From the NCBI GenBank assembly GCA_022578605.1, contig MU394073.1:496001-560000 (forward strand): DNA of 64,000 nt, written 5' to 3'. Origin of the DNA: Camillea tinctor. Its lineage: Eukaryota; Ascomycota; Sordariomycetes; Xylariales; Xylariaceae. The notes beneath the pieces were generated by a model that was not told the origin of the DNA, made no database searches, and saw only the letters and a program-made list of their open reading frames with translations. Positions 50,267 through 61,890 of this stretch are shown here, piece by piece (position 1 is the stretch's first letter; the number at the start of each line of letters is the position of its first letter). A program made the position numbers and the translations under genes.

Positions 50267-50476
50267 TATTAACTCTCTCTCTCTCTGTCTCTCTTTCCTC
50301 AATTGACACCTTTCATTACTCATCCTTCATTACTCATCCTGCTTTATCTTTTCCTCCTTTATCTTTCCTCATTACTTCATCCTCCTTCATCCTTTCTCTT
50401 CCTTCTTCCCCTCATCCGCCCATCTCTCTACCATCTTATACCTACCCAACCCCCCACCACTTACATACAATACAAC

Positions 50477-51396
50477 ATGGACTCCGGTGCCCCTCCTTAC
50501 CCTCCTCTCGAGGACCGTCCCATCAAGAACACCATCTGCCTGTTCGATGTCGACGAGACCCTCACTCCCGCGCGCCTGAGTGCTTCGCCCGAGATGCTGC
50601 GGGCCCTCGAGCTGCTGCGCCAGAAGGTCGCCATTGGTTACGTGGGGGGTTCCAACCTGGTCAAGCAGCAAGAGCAGTTGGGCGCCGCTGATCGTCCCGT
50701 TACCTCCATGTTCGACTACTGCTTCAGCGAGAACGGCTTGACCGCCTTCAAGCTAGGCGCCGAGCTGCCTAGCAACAGCTTCATTCAGTGGTTGGGCGAG
50801 GATCCCTACAAGGAGTTTGTCAACTGGGTCCTGCACTACATCGCCGACCTCGACATCCCCGTAAAGCGCGGTACCTTCGTCGAGTTCCGCAACGGCATGG
50901 TCAACATATCCCCCGTCGGCCGTAACGCCTCTACCCAGGAGCGCCGCGACTTTGAGCAGTACGATAAGCAGCATAAGATCCGCGAGACTATGGTTGGCAA
51001 GCTGAGGGAGAAGTTCGGACACCTAGGCTTGACGTATGTTGTTTCCCCCCTTTCCCCTTCCCCTATTTCTTTCGTGTGTATAAAGAATAGGACAAAATCA
51101 AACTAACTCCAATCCCCCTTACCCCCTTTTTTTTTAGTTTCTCCATCGGCGGACAGATCTCCTTCGATGTTTTCCCCACGGGCTGGGACAAGACCTACTG
51201 CTTGCGACACCTAGAGGACGAGGCGCGCAAGCCCGGCGGCATCAGCTACACTACGATTCACTTCTTTGGCGACAAGACGCAACCCGGAGGCAACGACTAC
51301 GAGATTTATGTCGATTCCCGCACTATTGGACATGCCGTAGAGGGTCCTGCCGAGACCCTCAAACTAATCAAGGAGCTGTTCGATGTTCAGCCTTAA
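50477..51396 (+). CDS. sec53: Phosphomannomutase (Sec53/PMM)
   Basis: Exons 50477-51033 and 51138-51396; one 104-nt intron at phase 2; 271 residues, normal for the family. It converts mannose-6-phosphate to mannose-1-phosphate in the cytosol, the step that supplies GDP-mannose for glycosylation, GPI anchors and cell-wall mannan. The HAD-type catalytic motif DVDETLTP has the nucleophile Asp24 and the general acid Asp26. Other conserved segments are [38 protein letters not shown] (substrate-binding Arg residues), [20 protein letters not shown] and [17 protein letters not shown]. The open frame extends upstream of the ATG only through pyrimidine-rich leader without another ATG, so this start is secure. 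Confidence 0.96.
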
Positions 51397-52769
51397 ATTT
51401 CACGTAGATAACGATAAAAAACAAAAGAGATACCACATCCTAGCGTCTTAATTCTCCTGTCCCTACCCCTCGCCTTTTCTTCCTGTTCTTCTGGTGATAG
51501 TATTTCACCCTTGGCGGAAATTCCCGAATGACGACTAAAGATATATATAGAAAAGGGGTAGGAAGAGAGGAAAGCTATCGGATCACGTAAAGGGGGGGCA
51601 AATGGGTTTAAAAAACACTTTGATTACGAATAAATGAGTAGGAAAGAAACGAAACGAATACCCAACAGGACCACAAAAAAGAAATCTAGAGATAGACCAC
51701 GAGATGATGGACCCTGTATCTAGATAGACAGAAAAGAAAAGTCAAATAAAAGACTAAGAATACTGACAATATATTCCTAAGCAACATCGAGAAAGGGTGG
51801 TTGACTTAAGTACCTTGACCCTTTCTCCCCCCCTGTAATCTAATACAAACACTACCATTTCCTCCATATTTATCGTTGCAGTTATAACGTGACGTTTTCC
51901 CATCAGTCTTTCTTAGGATCTACAATCACGTGGGGGTATAAGATGATGCGAAAATGAAAGATCATAGGTCCATACAGAAAAGGAAAAGGGGGACTGGAAG
52001 GACGTTGAGAGAGAGGAGAGAGAGGGGGGGGGGGGGGGCATATCAAGCTAAGGAATCAAGCAAGTAGGTAGTTATATGGCTCTCTGTTATCCTTAATATT
52101 GTCACGCAAGTCAAGTAAGGAAGTGGGTAAAAGAATTATCATGACGTTTTAAATCAACATCCTTGCTTAGTATTTATTTTCAATATGGAAATTAGAGACT
52201 TAGGTATGTACGTACGTTATGTTATTGTTTCAAAACCATCACTATCACTATAACTACCACCATCACTGCTACTAACACCTAGGTATAGACAGAAAAGACC
52301 AAGTCGGAAGAGGAAGACCAACCGGGGGAGAAAAAATACTACTAAATGAATATCACCATCGAAAAGGCCCCCTTTCTGCCTCCTTTCGCTCGCTCGCTCG
52401 CTAGCTAACATTCCTTACAACCTGGAGGTTTACAGTATTTCTTTCCAACTTCATAATGCGTACATATCCTATATAACCACTCGCTCCCTCTACTCTTGAG
52501 AAAAAAATCTGTCTCATGCTTCCACTGCGCATCTCTCCTTGTCTTACTTTGCCGTTATGTAGACGCAACCACCAAACAAACAAAATGGATTTATCTTGTC
52601 ATCGTCAATCATCGCCACGAACATTCTCGTGAATCATGTCGTCGATAAATCCCAGCACAACTTGATAGATATTTTCCGACTTTCCTATACTTCCTTATGT
52701 TCATCCCCACGCCTTTCGGCTCAACTCATGTCTAGTTGTTCGCTTAGTTGCTCATTGACCCAGTCCGCT
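51397..52769. other. Intergenic region between convergent phosphomannomutase and PhoD genes
   Basis: 1.4 kb holding both 3' regions. A G-run lies near 52026-52039 and short GCTC repeats near 52388. No supported gene. Confidence 0.65.
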
Positions 52770-55700
52770 TCACCTCCCAAATTCAAGATGCGGCACGATG
52801 ACTGGCCCGTATTTCGTCGGGGTAGCGTACGCGCCGTCGCCCTGGACCACAAAGTCCACTGCGAGGCTCAGCTTGCTAAGACCACTGCTATTATTGCTGC
52901 TGTGACCCGAGGCGACGCTGGCAGCGTACTGGGTGCCTGCAATGGCCTCGGGGTCATAAGCAACGACGGCAATGTAGTTACGGCGGCCCATGAGCTTCTT
53001 GAGTTCGCGCGGGGCGCCGCTGGCGTCCGTGTGGAAGATCTCCATCATATCCTCCTTCGTGTCGCTAGGCTCATGGTTTGACTTGGTGCCGTTGAGCGGC
53101 ACGTAGTGCGCCTTGTTGTTGTGCAGCATTTTGAGGATGTACTGCGCTGCCGGCGCTGCCACGATCGGTGACGTGATGATTTGGTACATAGTCTTGTGAT
53201 CGCTTGGGTGCGACGGGTCATGCACAAGGCCGGCGCCCGCAGCATTGACATCTAGTATTACGGATTAGCAAAAGCAAAAGATTACAACTGTAAGAACAAA
53301 TGAAATGACTCTAGACATACCTCCTGATAGGAAAGTCATGCGCATGCCCTTCTGGTGGGCGATGCCTTGCAGGGTCCGGATTAGATACGTGCGCTCGAGA
53401 TCTTTAGTGTCGTGTGTCCACATGTCTTTCAGGATCTCGCCAATATCCAGGTCGCCGAACTGGTTGACGACGTTGCCCATGAGCCCAGACTTCCCAACCG
53501 CTTTCTTGACCTGGCTAAAGCCTTGTGCGACCATCTCCTTGCCACCAACGATTCCGGCTACCGAGCTCGTCACCTTACCTAACACGTTGTACGTAGTATT
53601 TACAGCTTTCTTGCCCGTCGCAAACGTGTTAGCGAGGCTTTCCACCGTGTCCAAGCGCGGGTATATCAACGGCACAGATAACATCCACAGACAATGCTGC
53701 ACACTCGGAGGTAGCATCGCCACCTTGGGGAAGAGCCCCTGATATGTAGGTCCCGCAAGTACGCGGTTCTGGGTACGCTCTGATCGTAAGTCCGCACCTA
53801 CTACAACCACCGCGGGTCCCAGGAACTTTACAAAGTGCCATCCTTGGCCGGTAATTGTGAATAGGTCCAAATCGTGGTTTACGTTCCGAAGAACCTCAAG
53901 AGTAGTGTGGTGCTGGAAGAGGAGATACATATCTACTGCTATCCGCCCAATGTTCTTGAACATCTGGGAGTTTTGCATATAGTCAGGATAAGAGCCATAC
54001 CCATCGAAACTAGTTATTTCATCAGCACGTGGTTACAAAGCAAGGAAAATATTTCTGATAGGACTCACATATCATGGTCGTCAATCTGGCAAACGTGAGG
54101 AATCTGTGCAAAAGCTTCACGCAAGAAAGGCTGATCGAAATGGCTTGTGTAGAAGTGGAAGTATGCATGTGTGACATCTTCCTCGTGGCGCGCCGTCCAT
54201 GAGGCATTCTTTCGGTTGTCTTTGCCGGGCATCGCAAGCCACTGCTTCAGGAGTGGAACTTCTTTCCAAAGCCTGTCGCCGTAGATCTGATCGCCAAGGC
54301 CTAGCTGGACGTGGAAGCCGCCGCAGTCCACGTTCTTTTGCAACACATCCTTCCACATGAACCCTAAACCGCCCAGCTTATTGCGCTCGTTCTGTGAAGT
54401 ACTAGCAGCAAAATCGTTCCCCGAATGTGCCACGAAGCGCCAACACGTCTCTTGTTTACCCGCCACCACAAATTCGTAGCGCGTGCAGCCCAGGTGCGAT
54501 GTCACAGCATAGGTCCACCTATCCGTGCCGCTTTCATCCATCGCCAGGTCTACGTCATACTTGAAGAACTGCCATCTCTGGTGAGTATATATGGAATGGG
54601 GTACCAGCTGACGAGGATTGGGCGATAAATCAGCACTTTTGTGAATGTGGATTGTAGGCGGTTGAGGTGCATCTGTGACTATCATGATGCTGCCAAGCCA
54701 AACTCCCTTTTCGACGTCCATATTTACATATCTAAGGTAGGGGCCAAAGTAGACACCATTAGTCGGCTGGACTTTGTACATTTCAACACCGGCCCCGGGT
54801 GGACCGGAGAAGCCAGCCGCAGTGGGTGTCGCGGTTGCAACGCTCATGATACTTTCAGCATATCCAGGTGTTTGTGGAGGGAACATAGGGGACGCCATAG
54901 CACTCTGCTTCCCAAACATGGGCGATCCCAGAGGGTTGCCGTATGTCGAAGCAGTAGGAGATAGGGGGGCGGTTTCATGATGGATGGGGTTTGGCCCCTT
55001 GGGAAATTCCCATTGTGTAGCCTGCGTAGCCAGATGGATGTAGTAATACTGGCCAGAGTTCTGGTCTAAGTGGGCTATCCAGCCCTCCGGCAGAGGCGGG
55101 GGAGAAGTAGGGCCCTGAGCACCTTGGAATGGCGATGGCGTGTGAACAACAGCTTGCGCTTGCTGCCCGTTCTGCTGAGGTTGGGGCTCGGGTCTTGGAT
55201 CGTTCGCAAACGCTGGATGTCCTGGGTGCTGCAAGGCTGGAGATGCCAAAGCAGCAGTAACCTCCGCCGGTTTCTTTGGTGGTGAAGATGCCTGAGCAGG
55301 AGCAGCCTGGGCTGGTGTAGAGCTCGTACTTGGTTGTTGAGTAGGTATAGGTCTCTGTTTCTCGTTTGGATATGCCGAGGAACCCCCAGAAGGGGTTATG
55401 CTAGAATATGCAGGCGGGGGGCTCGGTGACATCTGCATTCGTTGGAAGTCCTGTTCTAGAACACTGACCTGTAGTGCTGGTCCTCCACCCGAATTTGAGT
55501 TGGAAGGTGAACTGGAGGTTTCTGGCCTTGTAGGCTGAGCACTAAATGCCGAGGCAGTCGGGCTTGTCACAGGATTCGCCCCCTGATAGACGGTTGGTGG
55601 ACCATGCGGCTGCTGATCCGGCGACTCAGTCGGTGTCCACGGACGAGGAGGTTGCGGAGTCTGCTGTTGTCCGTATTGTGCTAACCGCTGTGCTGCTGCC

Positions 55701-56593
55701 GCGCTTTGAAGACTGTTCAGCGTTGCAGTGCCAGAAATTCCAGCTGCAGCATACCGCGCTTCAATACCTCCACCGGGAATGTTGCCAGGCTCAACGATCG
55801 GGGTTTCCGGTGGCGGCGGAGATCCTCGACTAGCTCTTGTAGTCGATGTCGATGCTGTCGAGGCAAAACGGTTAACACCGTTATCGATAGGCATCTTGAG
55901 CGAGTTGTCCTCCTGGGGAGCCTGGGGAACCTGAGGAGCCTGGGGAGCTTGAGGATGGGGCCGCGCATTGCTACTCGAACTAGAGCTTGAGGCAGTCGAG
56001 TTTCCTCTTGGAGGTGGGTAGTATGGCTTATGATGATAGTCAGGGAACGATGTAGCCGAGGTGCTTGACGGCTTCTGTTGGTTCGTAAGAGGCTTCGCGA
56101 AGAGGCCTCCATCATCTGGTTGTGGGCTAGATGGGCTAAGCGCCCCTGGCAGCGGCTTGGGGGCAGTTCCTCGTCGCTCGGCAAGGCCAGGGCCTTTCTT
56201 CTCTACGGGACTCGTGTCCAGCCGTGGGGTGGTATCATTCAACCTACCGGAGTGCGCAGGGCTCGTGGGGCTCGTGTATATCCTACCGGCTGATGATTGG
56301 CGGCCAGCGGTCGTGTAAGGAGGCCGACTTGATTGGGAGGGCTGGCCTACCTGAGGCTCGTCGTCATCGGGATAGGGCAAGGGAGCGGCAGAGCTCGAGG
56401 CTCCAGGTGGTAACGGAAAGGTGGGCTTGGAAGCTACTGGGGCAGGATACTTGAATCGTTCCGAAGCCTGGCTAGCGGAAGGCTTGGGACTTTGGGGTTT
56501 GAATATCCTGAGCGGCTCAATAGTAGGACTGTCGCAATCATCTGCAGGCTTGTTGAGGAACATCTCCTCATCAGGTCGGCCGTGACGGTCCAT
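52770..56593 (-). CDS. PhoD-like phosphatase with an N-terminal Pro-rich region and WW domain
   Basis: Exons 56593-54069, 54009-53321 and 53251-52770 on the minus strand; introns 59 and 69 nt; phases close; 1231 residues. The first 500 residues are Pro/Ser/Gln-rich and probably disordered. A WW domain follows at about 503-540 (LPEGWIAHLDQNSGQYYYIH, then ATQWEFPKG) with both Trp residues and the central aromatics. After a linker, a PhoD/metallophosphatase-type domain spans about 600-1230. Metal-site candidates are GDQIYGDRLW near 767, DDHDIFDGYGSYPDYMQ (across the first intron, about 838) and LSGDVNAAGAG (across the second intron). No signal peptide or membrane segment, unlike bacterial secreted PhoD, so probably cytosolic. 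The substrate is unknown; WW domains bind Pro-rich partners. The LSGDV motif lacks the usual following His (VNAA in place of VHCA), so catalytic activity should not be assumed. Confidence 0.88.
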
Positions 56594-58822
56594 CTTGCTT
56601 CATGTGTTTGTATGGTACGCGATGCGATACGCAAGGCAGCGTCTCACGCGCAGGATGACGCGCAGGACGTATGTTGAAAAAAAAGTTATTTATAGGAGCT
56701 TCGAATAGGAGTACTCGGGCTAGAGTTTGGATGCTGATCGTCTCTTATCGCGAGGACAGGCGGGGTACGACGAAGGTTGTATGTCTTGAAGCTGAAACGG
56801 AAGCGCAAGCTGAAGCCGATAGCAGCTTTAGACAACGACGCAGAGACGACTGGCCAGCGTTGTCAGAGTTGTGTCGCGAGAACAGCAAATGGAGAAGACG
56901 AATAAGAACAGATGAAACGACTTGAGTCGAGAAGAACAAAAAAAGACCTTGGGATTTGGTCTGATATGCGGCCGGATGGTTGCCCGCACCAAGAGCAAGA
57001 GAGCAGCAAGGACAGGGTCACGGCAGGGTCACGGCGGGGTCCCATCAGTGATCAGTGGGTTCGATCTGCTTGGCAGTCTGGCTGACCAGCTACCTGATTG
57101 GTTGTTTTGGTGCAGGCGCTTAGAGAATATAAGGAATAAGGGAATAGGGAAAATATGGGGTGAAGCGAGGTCGCATAATGGAAGCGCCCAATAGCCCGAT
57201 GCAGAAGCATCAGAAGTTTATAAGTCGTCGTCTGCTCCTCAATAATTTCCCACCATAGCGAAGCGCCACTAATAAACTAATAAAACGAAATTATAATACC
57301 TACATATCGTAGTGTTAATATCTGGGAAAGCCAAGGTGAAGTAGTAGTAGTGGTGGTGGTAGTAGCAGCAAGTTAACCCCCTGGGTAGGAAGCTGGGCTC
57401 GAACCGCATATATGTGAGAGAGAGAGGGAGAGAGACAGACAGCTGGAGAGAGACAGAGAGTTGTAATAGACTAAAAGACGAAAAGACTATGTAGTAGGTA
57501 AGCAATATGCTCAACTATATGCACTTTCCTCATTACTACAGTGCTTGCCTCCCAAGAGTAAGAGCGTATAGTAAGTAGGTGTTACCCATCTAACAGGTCG
57601 GGTCTGGTATAAGGTTGCTATTAAACTTTTAGGCATCAACTACGGGCGCTAAGGAAGTGATGCGTAACTCGAGTACCTAGGTACTTGATCCGAATATCCT
57701 TTATATCATTGACTAACCGGGTACTATATCGATATAGGTACCTATACATGGCTATAACTTAGTTTAAAGTTGAATGTCTTGAGTCTGTAGAACATAGTGG
57801 GAAAAAACAAAAGTTCAAAAGAAATGTGTTGATTTATGTATATGCATATGTATAGTAAAGCTCATGCATGCATAAGCAAAGAGATCGGTTTACATGTGTA
57901 AGTTGCTTCCATACTGCGAGGTACTTACATATATAGTAACCTATGTTAGGTAGGCAGGGCATCTCATGTTACATAGTGCAGATCTTCTTGTGGGTTCTCC
58001 CGCAGTCCCAGCTGGACTGAGGTCTTTCAGCCTTTCACTGATATACTTATATGGCTTCGGGAGGACCCGCAGTTGCTTTGACATTTCAAAATAGTGGACT
58101 AGGTTAGGTAGGCTGGTAGGTAGGCTAGGTTATACGTACATATGTATGGACATATTTTGTGAGAGGCAGACGCGAATTCGCCTTACACTATTATCTGATT
58201 AGATTGATACATAACCCACGAATATGAATGTGAAACTCAAACCGCCCAGTTATAGAGGCCAGAGGGCTCCCCGCACTAAGAAGGGGGCGAGGCGATAAAC
58301 TGACGCGGCGATCAAGGAAGAAAGTGAGACCACCCTCCAGGTCACCTCCAGCTATGACTCTTTTACTAACTCGGATCCGAATCTCCTCCGAGCTTTGCAG
58401 CTTTAGTGATCTCGGGGCTATCCACACCCCGAGTATACTGTCTTTGCCCCCCGAATTAATTGATGCGTAGGACGCGTGGCTTGGTGAAGAAGAGCACCAC
58501 TTTCAAACCTATTAGCCAGCATTCTAACGGTTTCTGATGCGTTCGAGTCCTCATGAACCTTGTTACGTGTGCATATTTGGCTGCCTGCCTCCAGTGTCAT
58601 AGATGATGTTGGGATGGCGTTGATCATTCGTCTGCCCACACAAGCTGCGTATTTTGTCCTGCCTAGACTTCCAAACTTGAGAGGTTCGCTGCATATAAAA
58701 ACCCTTAGACGGTCCTAGCTATCATCCTGTTTTCATTGCGCAACTGCATTACACTACGACACAACACAATCTTTCACAATAAACCAATATCTCACATAGT
58801 TTGAACACATCCAGCAAGCAAC
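56594..58822. other. Intergenic region between divergent PhoD and Hsp20 genes
   Basis: 2.2 kb. It contains GTG/GTA-rich and GA-rich tracts near 57340-57460, the palindrome GTACCTAGGTAC at 57673-57684 and AT-rich DNA to 58150. The last 150 bases are the promoter and leader of the small heat-shock gene, with a TATA box. No clean heat-shock element (nGAAn units in 5-bp register) was found by eye, although TTC/GAG/TTC words occur near 58669-58687 out of register. Confidence 0.6.
58694..58701 (+). promoter_or_regulatory. TATA box of the small heat-shock gene
   Basis: TATAAAAA lies 129 bases before the ATG at 58823 with no intervening ATG, as expected for an inducible fungal promoter. Confidence 0.65.
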
Positions 58823-59896
58823 ATGGAGAACTCAAATAACCAGTCTCGATTTTCCCAATCTCCTTGGGGCTTTTTTGGTCCCAACAACCAGGGCGGATTT
58901 GACTGGCCTGGCGTTGGAGTTGACCATAACGGCCCTCAATTTCCCCCAGGCTTCCCCTTCGCCCACCCGGAAATGGGAGGATCATGGGGTGGCTCGGGTC
59001 CTTGGGAGAATTGGTCAAGTCCCTGGACCAGACCATGGGGCCGTGGTGGCCGACACGGTCGTCACGGACACGGCCACGGCCACGGCCCCGGTCCTAATCA
59101 CCATGGAGACGGACGGCAATCAGACAACGAGGAGAATAGAGACCAGGACATGGAATCATCTCCCGATACGTTGAGAGATACTCCAGAAGGATCAGCTGCA
59201 TCTGAGCATGGCGGGGACTTCCCGCCACCACCACCTCCTCCCGCTGGAGCGTTCCCTCATACCGGACCGCCACCTTCGGGCGCCCCTGGTCAACCTCCTC
59301 ATCACCCGCACCACCGTGGACCGCCACCTGGATTCGGTCCTCGGGGCCGACGTGGCGGTCGTTGCGGGCGTGCTGGCCGCGGGGGTCGACATCCCCCTTC
59401 CCCTCCCCCCTACGAGGGTCCTTTCGACTTTCGACCCCTAATGCACGCTTTCTCCACCCATCCATTCGCCATGGCATTCCGAGAGTATGTCAACCAAAAC
59501 CGTGCCGGGCCTTCCGACGAACAGAACGAACAACATGACGGAAGTTTCGTCCCACCAGTAGACATCTTCAACACCGACAAAGCATTTGTACTCCACGTGT
59601 CTCTGCCCGGTGCAAGCAAAGAGGACATCGGAGTCAACTGGGATGGAGAAAAGGTAAACATTGCCGGAGTTATCTATCGCCCTGGAAACGAAGAATTCCT
59701 ACAGACTCTAGCCTCAAGCGAGAGGAGAGTCGGAATGTTCGAAAGAAGCATCAAACTGCCCCCTGCCGGCAGCGACGAGAAGGATGATGTTGATGGCTTA
59801 AGCATCACCGCCAAGATGGAGAACGGCATATTGATTGTGACCGTTCCTAAGACAGAGAAGGAGTGGACCCAAATCCACAAGGTTGATGTAGAGTAA
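58823..59896 (+). CDS. Small heat-shock protein (Hsp20/alpha-crystallin) with Gly/Pro/His-rich N terminus
   Basis: Single exon, 357 residues, larger than most Hsp20 proteins (150-220) because of a long N-terminal extension. Residues 1-70 are Trp/Phe/Gly/Pro-rich. Residues 72-95 hold GRGGRHGRHGHGHGHGPG-type repeats, then an acidic stretch, a Pro-run and another Arg/Gly-rich segment. The alpha-crystallin domain starts near 245 (VDIFNTDKAFVLHVSLPGAS, KEDIGVNWDGEKVNIAGVIY) and ends with the conserved ENGILIVTVPK strand; the protein ends KVDVE. Small HSPs are ATP-independent holdases that form oligomers and keep unfolding proteins soluble. The start is fixed by the first ATG after a TATA box. The low-complexity N terminus resembles regions that drive condensate formation, which is inference. 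Confidence 0.9.
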   Translation: MENSNNQSRFSQSPWGFFGPNNQGGFDWPGVGVDHNGPQFPPGFPFAHPEMGGSWGGSGPWENWSSPWTRPWGRGGRHGRHGHGHGHGPGPNHHGDGRQSDNEENRDQDMESSPDTLRDTPEGSAASEHGGDFPPPPPPPAGAFPHTGPPPSGAPGQPPHHPHHRGPPPGFGPRGRRGGRCGRAGRGGRHPPSPPPYEGPFDFRPLMHAFSTHPFAMAFREYVNQNRAGPSDEQNEQHDGSFVPPVDIFNTDKAFVLHVSLPGASKEDIGVNWDGEKVNIAGVIYRPGNEEFLQTLASSERRVGMFERSIKLPPAGSDEKDDVDGLSITAKMENGILIVTVPKTEKEWTQIHKVDVE

Positions 59897-60297
59897 GGGG
59901 CCGTTTTTAGTGTATACTTTTGGCGTTTGCGGGTTGGGATGGGTTAGTATCTGATGGGGGCAGCACATGGGAATGAAATGGCATGGTGCTTTTCTGGCGT
60001 AGGAATTAAGTCTGGCAAAAAAAAGAATAAAAAAAATTGCGTGATAATGTAATGTTTCCCGTGTGTTCATTGTTAAACATGTGTCTTGAATAAATTGGTT
60101 GTCACTGTAAACGTATTAGTAGCTGGATCCCTCGCAATTCCTTGATTCCGTCATCTGTACTTAGTCGGACACTCACTGACTAGGACCTGCATTCCAAGCT
60201 TAGAGAGGTGCAGGCTTGTCTCGACTTCTATTTCTATCGTTCATCATTCCCCAATAACAAGCTTGGTTGAGTTCGAGATTGGTACCCGGGTCTGTGC
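59897..60297. other. Short intergenic region between convergent Hsp20 and pcc1 genes
   Basis: 0.4 kb with an A-rich tract and AATAAA-like words near 60024 and 60088, compatible with 3'-end signals. No gene seen. Confidence 0.6.
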
Positions 60298-60722
60298 TCA
60301 CACAACAGAGTCTTTCGCAGCTAGGACATCCTCGTCGAGCTCTTCCATAACCTCGATTACTAAGTTTAAGCTCTCCATGAAAGAATTCACAGCTACGCGC
60401 AGCATTCTATTGGTTGTGGCCTTGTACTCGATTCGCAATATGCAGCTCTCGAGGTTTTCTTGTGTAGATCCGCTGGCGGAGGGATTTACATAGAAGTTTC
60501 GCTTTACTAGGGGAGACAGTTCCTTGTCGACTTGAAGTGCTTTGAGCGCGATAGAGGCTAACCGAGGAGTTGGAAACGGCACTTCAATGGTTCTGAACAG
60601 AAGAAGCAGAAATAATATCAGCACAGTGATGATGATCAATACTAGAGCAGGCTCAGCCCTAGAGTGGTAAACGACAACACATACAGAGCACATGGGAAGC
60701 TAGGGTCCATATTAGCTGCCAT
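60298..60722 (-). CDS. pcc1: EKC/KEOPS complex subunit Pcc1
   Basis: Exons 60722-60685 and 60592-60298 on the minus strand; one 92-nt intron at phase 2; 110 residues, about the usual 90-120. Exon 1 encodes MAANMDPSFPCA plus the start of a Leu codon; after splicing the protein continues LTIEVPFPTPRLASIALKAL, the first strand and helix of the Pcc1/CTAG fold. It ends with the C-terminal helix NSFMESLNLVIEVMEELDED. Pcc1 is the small dimerising subunit of KEOPS, which makes the N6-threonylcarbamoyl-adenosine modification at position 37 of ANN-decoding tRNAs and has roles at telomeres and in transcription. Reading straight through the intron gives a false hydrophobic N terminus, which I reject. Divergent from cdc14. 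Confidence 0.92.
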
Positions 60723-61890
60723 GATGATGAAGAAGAAAGACTTGATGAAAGGTTTTGAGGGAACTGTTGGTGGGGTTTGCGGATCGGCGACAGCGTGGAA
60801 TGTGGACCACACAGGGAGGGAATAAATTGGGTGTGTTGATATGTTGGTGTTGTGTGGTGTGGTGTGGTTGTCAGCAGCAGCAGCAAGTAAAAGCAGTGTT
60901 GGTTGTTGTTGATTAGGAAAAGGTTCTTGTGTATGTATGTATGCATGTATGTATGTCCATATGTGTATGTGTATGTGTATGTGTATGTGTGTGCGGGGTG
61001 ATTGATGTAATGTGAGTTTCTTCTTTTTTATCTAAGCTTGGTAATTAATGTGCTGTATGTATATAGTAGGCATAGGCTAGAGATGAGATGAAAAAAAAAA
61101 ACCCAAAAAACATCATAGGCTAGATACAGTCTCTAAACGATAAGATAAGGGAACTGCTGGCCAACCATTTCAGGCGAACTCCTATCTTGCCAGTCAGCCA
61201 GTACGGTATAGAGCTTGTAAAGCTTATCAGCCACCGATGCAAGGGCTACCAGTAACGCAGGGCAGGGATTTAAACTGGCTAATAGGCCTGAGCTTGTATT
61301 GGTGCCCTTACGGTTGCTCAGCAACGGGTGGGTCCATAAACAAGCCCCAACGAACCCGCAAAGTCTTGACCAAATTGGTCTTGGGGCTGAAGAAAAGGTC
61401 CATGCAACAGCCAGGATCTGACCTTTTTCGCCTGAGAACAACAAATAATAATAATACTACAAAAACATCGTCTTTCTTGAAGCTCATCCCCACGATCTAC
61501 AACTTCCTCTTTAACCTCTTCCAAACACAAATTGCCTCTCTCTTGACTCTGCCTTGAAGGCAAGATCATCAACCTCGACTCGATTGTGAGCGCAGCATTG
61601 TCGACACGTTCATTGATCTTGTTTACTACAGAGCGTCTTCCCTCCCGCCGTATCCTCCTCTGCTTTGCTGTCCCGCCGCCTCACTATATATCTATATCTG
61701 ATATCGAACACCGTTGGCCCAAGTTGCGACTGGCGTGCATTGCCTAGTTCTTTATTTACTCCGTCCCATTGAGCCTTCTTTTTAAAAGAGATTAGTCTCC
61801 CACGTCGTCATCTCCATCCAACCAGCCATCTTCAATCCATTGTCTTCCACAGGCACCAGAAGGAGCGGTAACGAGCAGCATCTAGCAGCC
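60723..61890. promoter_or_regulatory. Bidirectional upstream region between pcc1 and cdc14
   Basis: 1.2 kb with CA/GT repeats and GTATG/GTATGT repeats near 60930-60990, an A-run near 61090, and pyrimidine-rich DNA before cdc14. No gene supported; open frames at 61133-61572 overlap on both strands without recognisable domains. Confidence 0.55.

Larger units (their letters stand above)
49662..50476. other. Intergenic region upstream of phosphomannomutase
   Basis: 0.8 kb with a CTT/TTC run near 49790, a perfect 11-bp hairpin at 49987-50015, a CA repeat at 50244-50266 and a strongly pyrimidine-rich leader (50270-50470) directly before the ATG, typical of highly expressed fungal genes. Confidence 0.6.

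Noticed and set aside
50303..50476. N-terminal extension of phosphomannomutase through the pyrimidine-rich leader
   Set aside because: It has no ATG, its sequence is translated poly-pyrimidine, and the conserved protein starts at 50477.
52596..53081. 161-residue plus-strand open frame
   Set aside because: It is a shadow of the PhoD C-terminal exon on the other strand.
57380..57410. tRNA B-box-like GGTTCGAGCCC on the minus strand
   Set aside because: The T-arm bases do not pair and no acceptor stem can be formed.
58660..58690. Heat-shock element upstream of Hsp20
   Set aside because: TTC, GAG and TTC words are present but not in 5-bp register, so not a canonical element.
60593..60693. Hydrophobic, membrane-like N terminus on Pcc1
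   Set aside because: It comes from reading through a GT-AG intron; splicing yields the conserved Pcc1 start.
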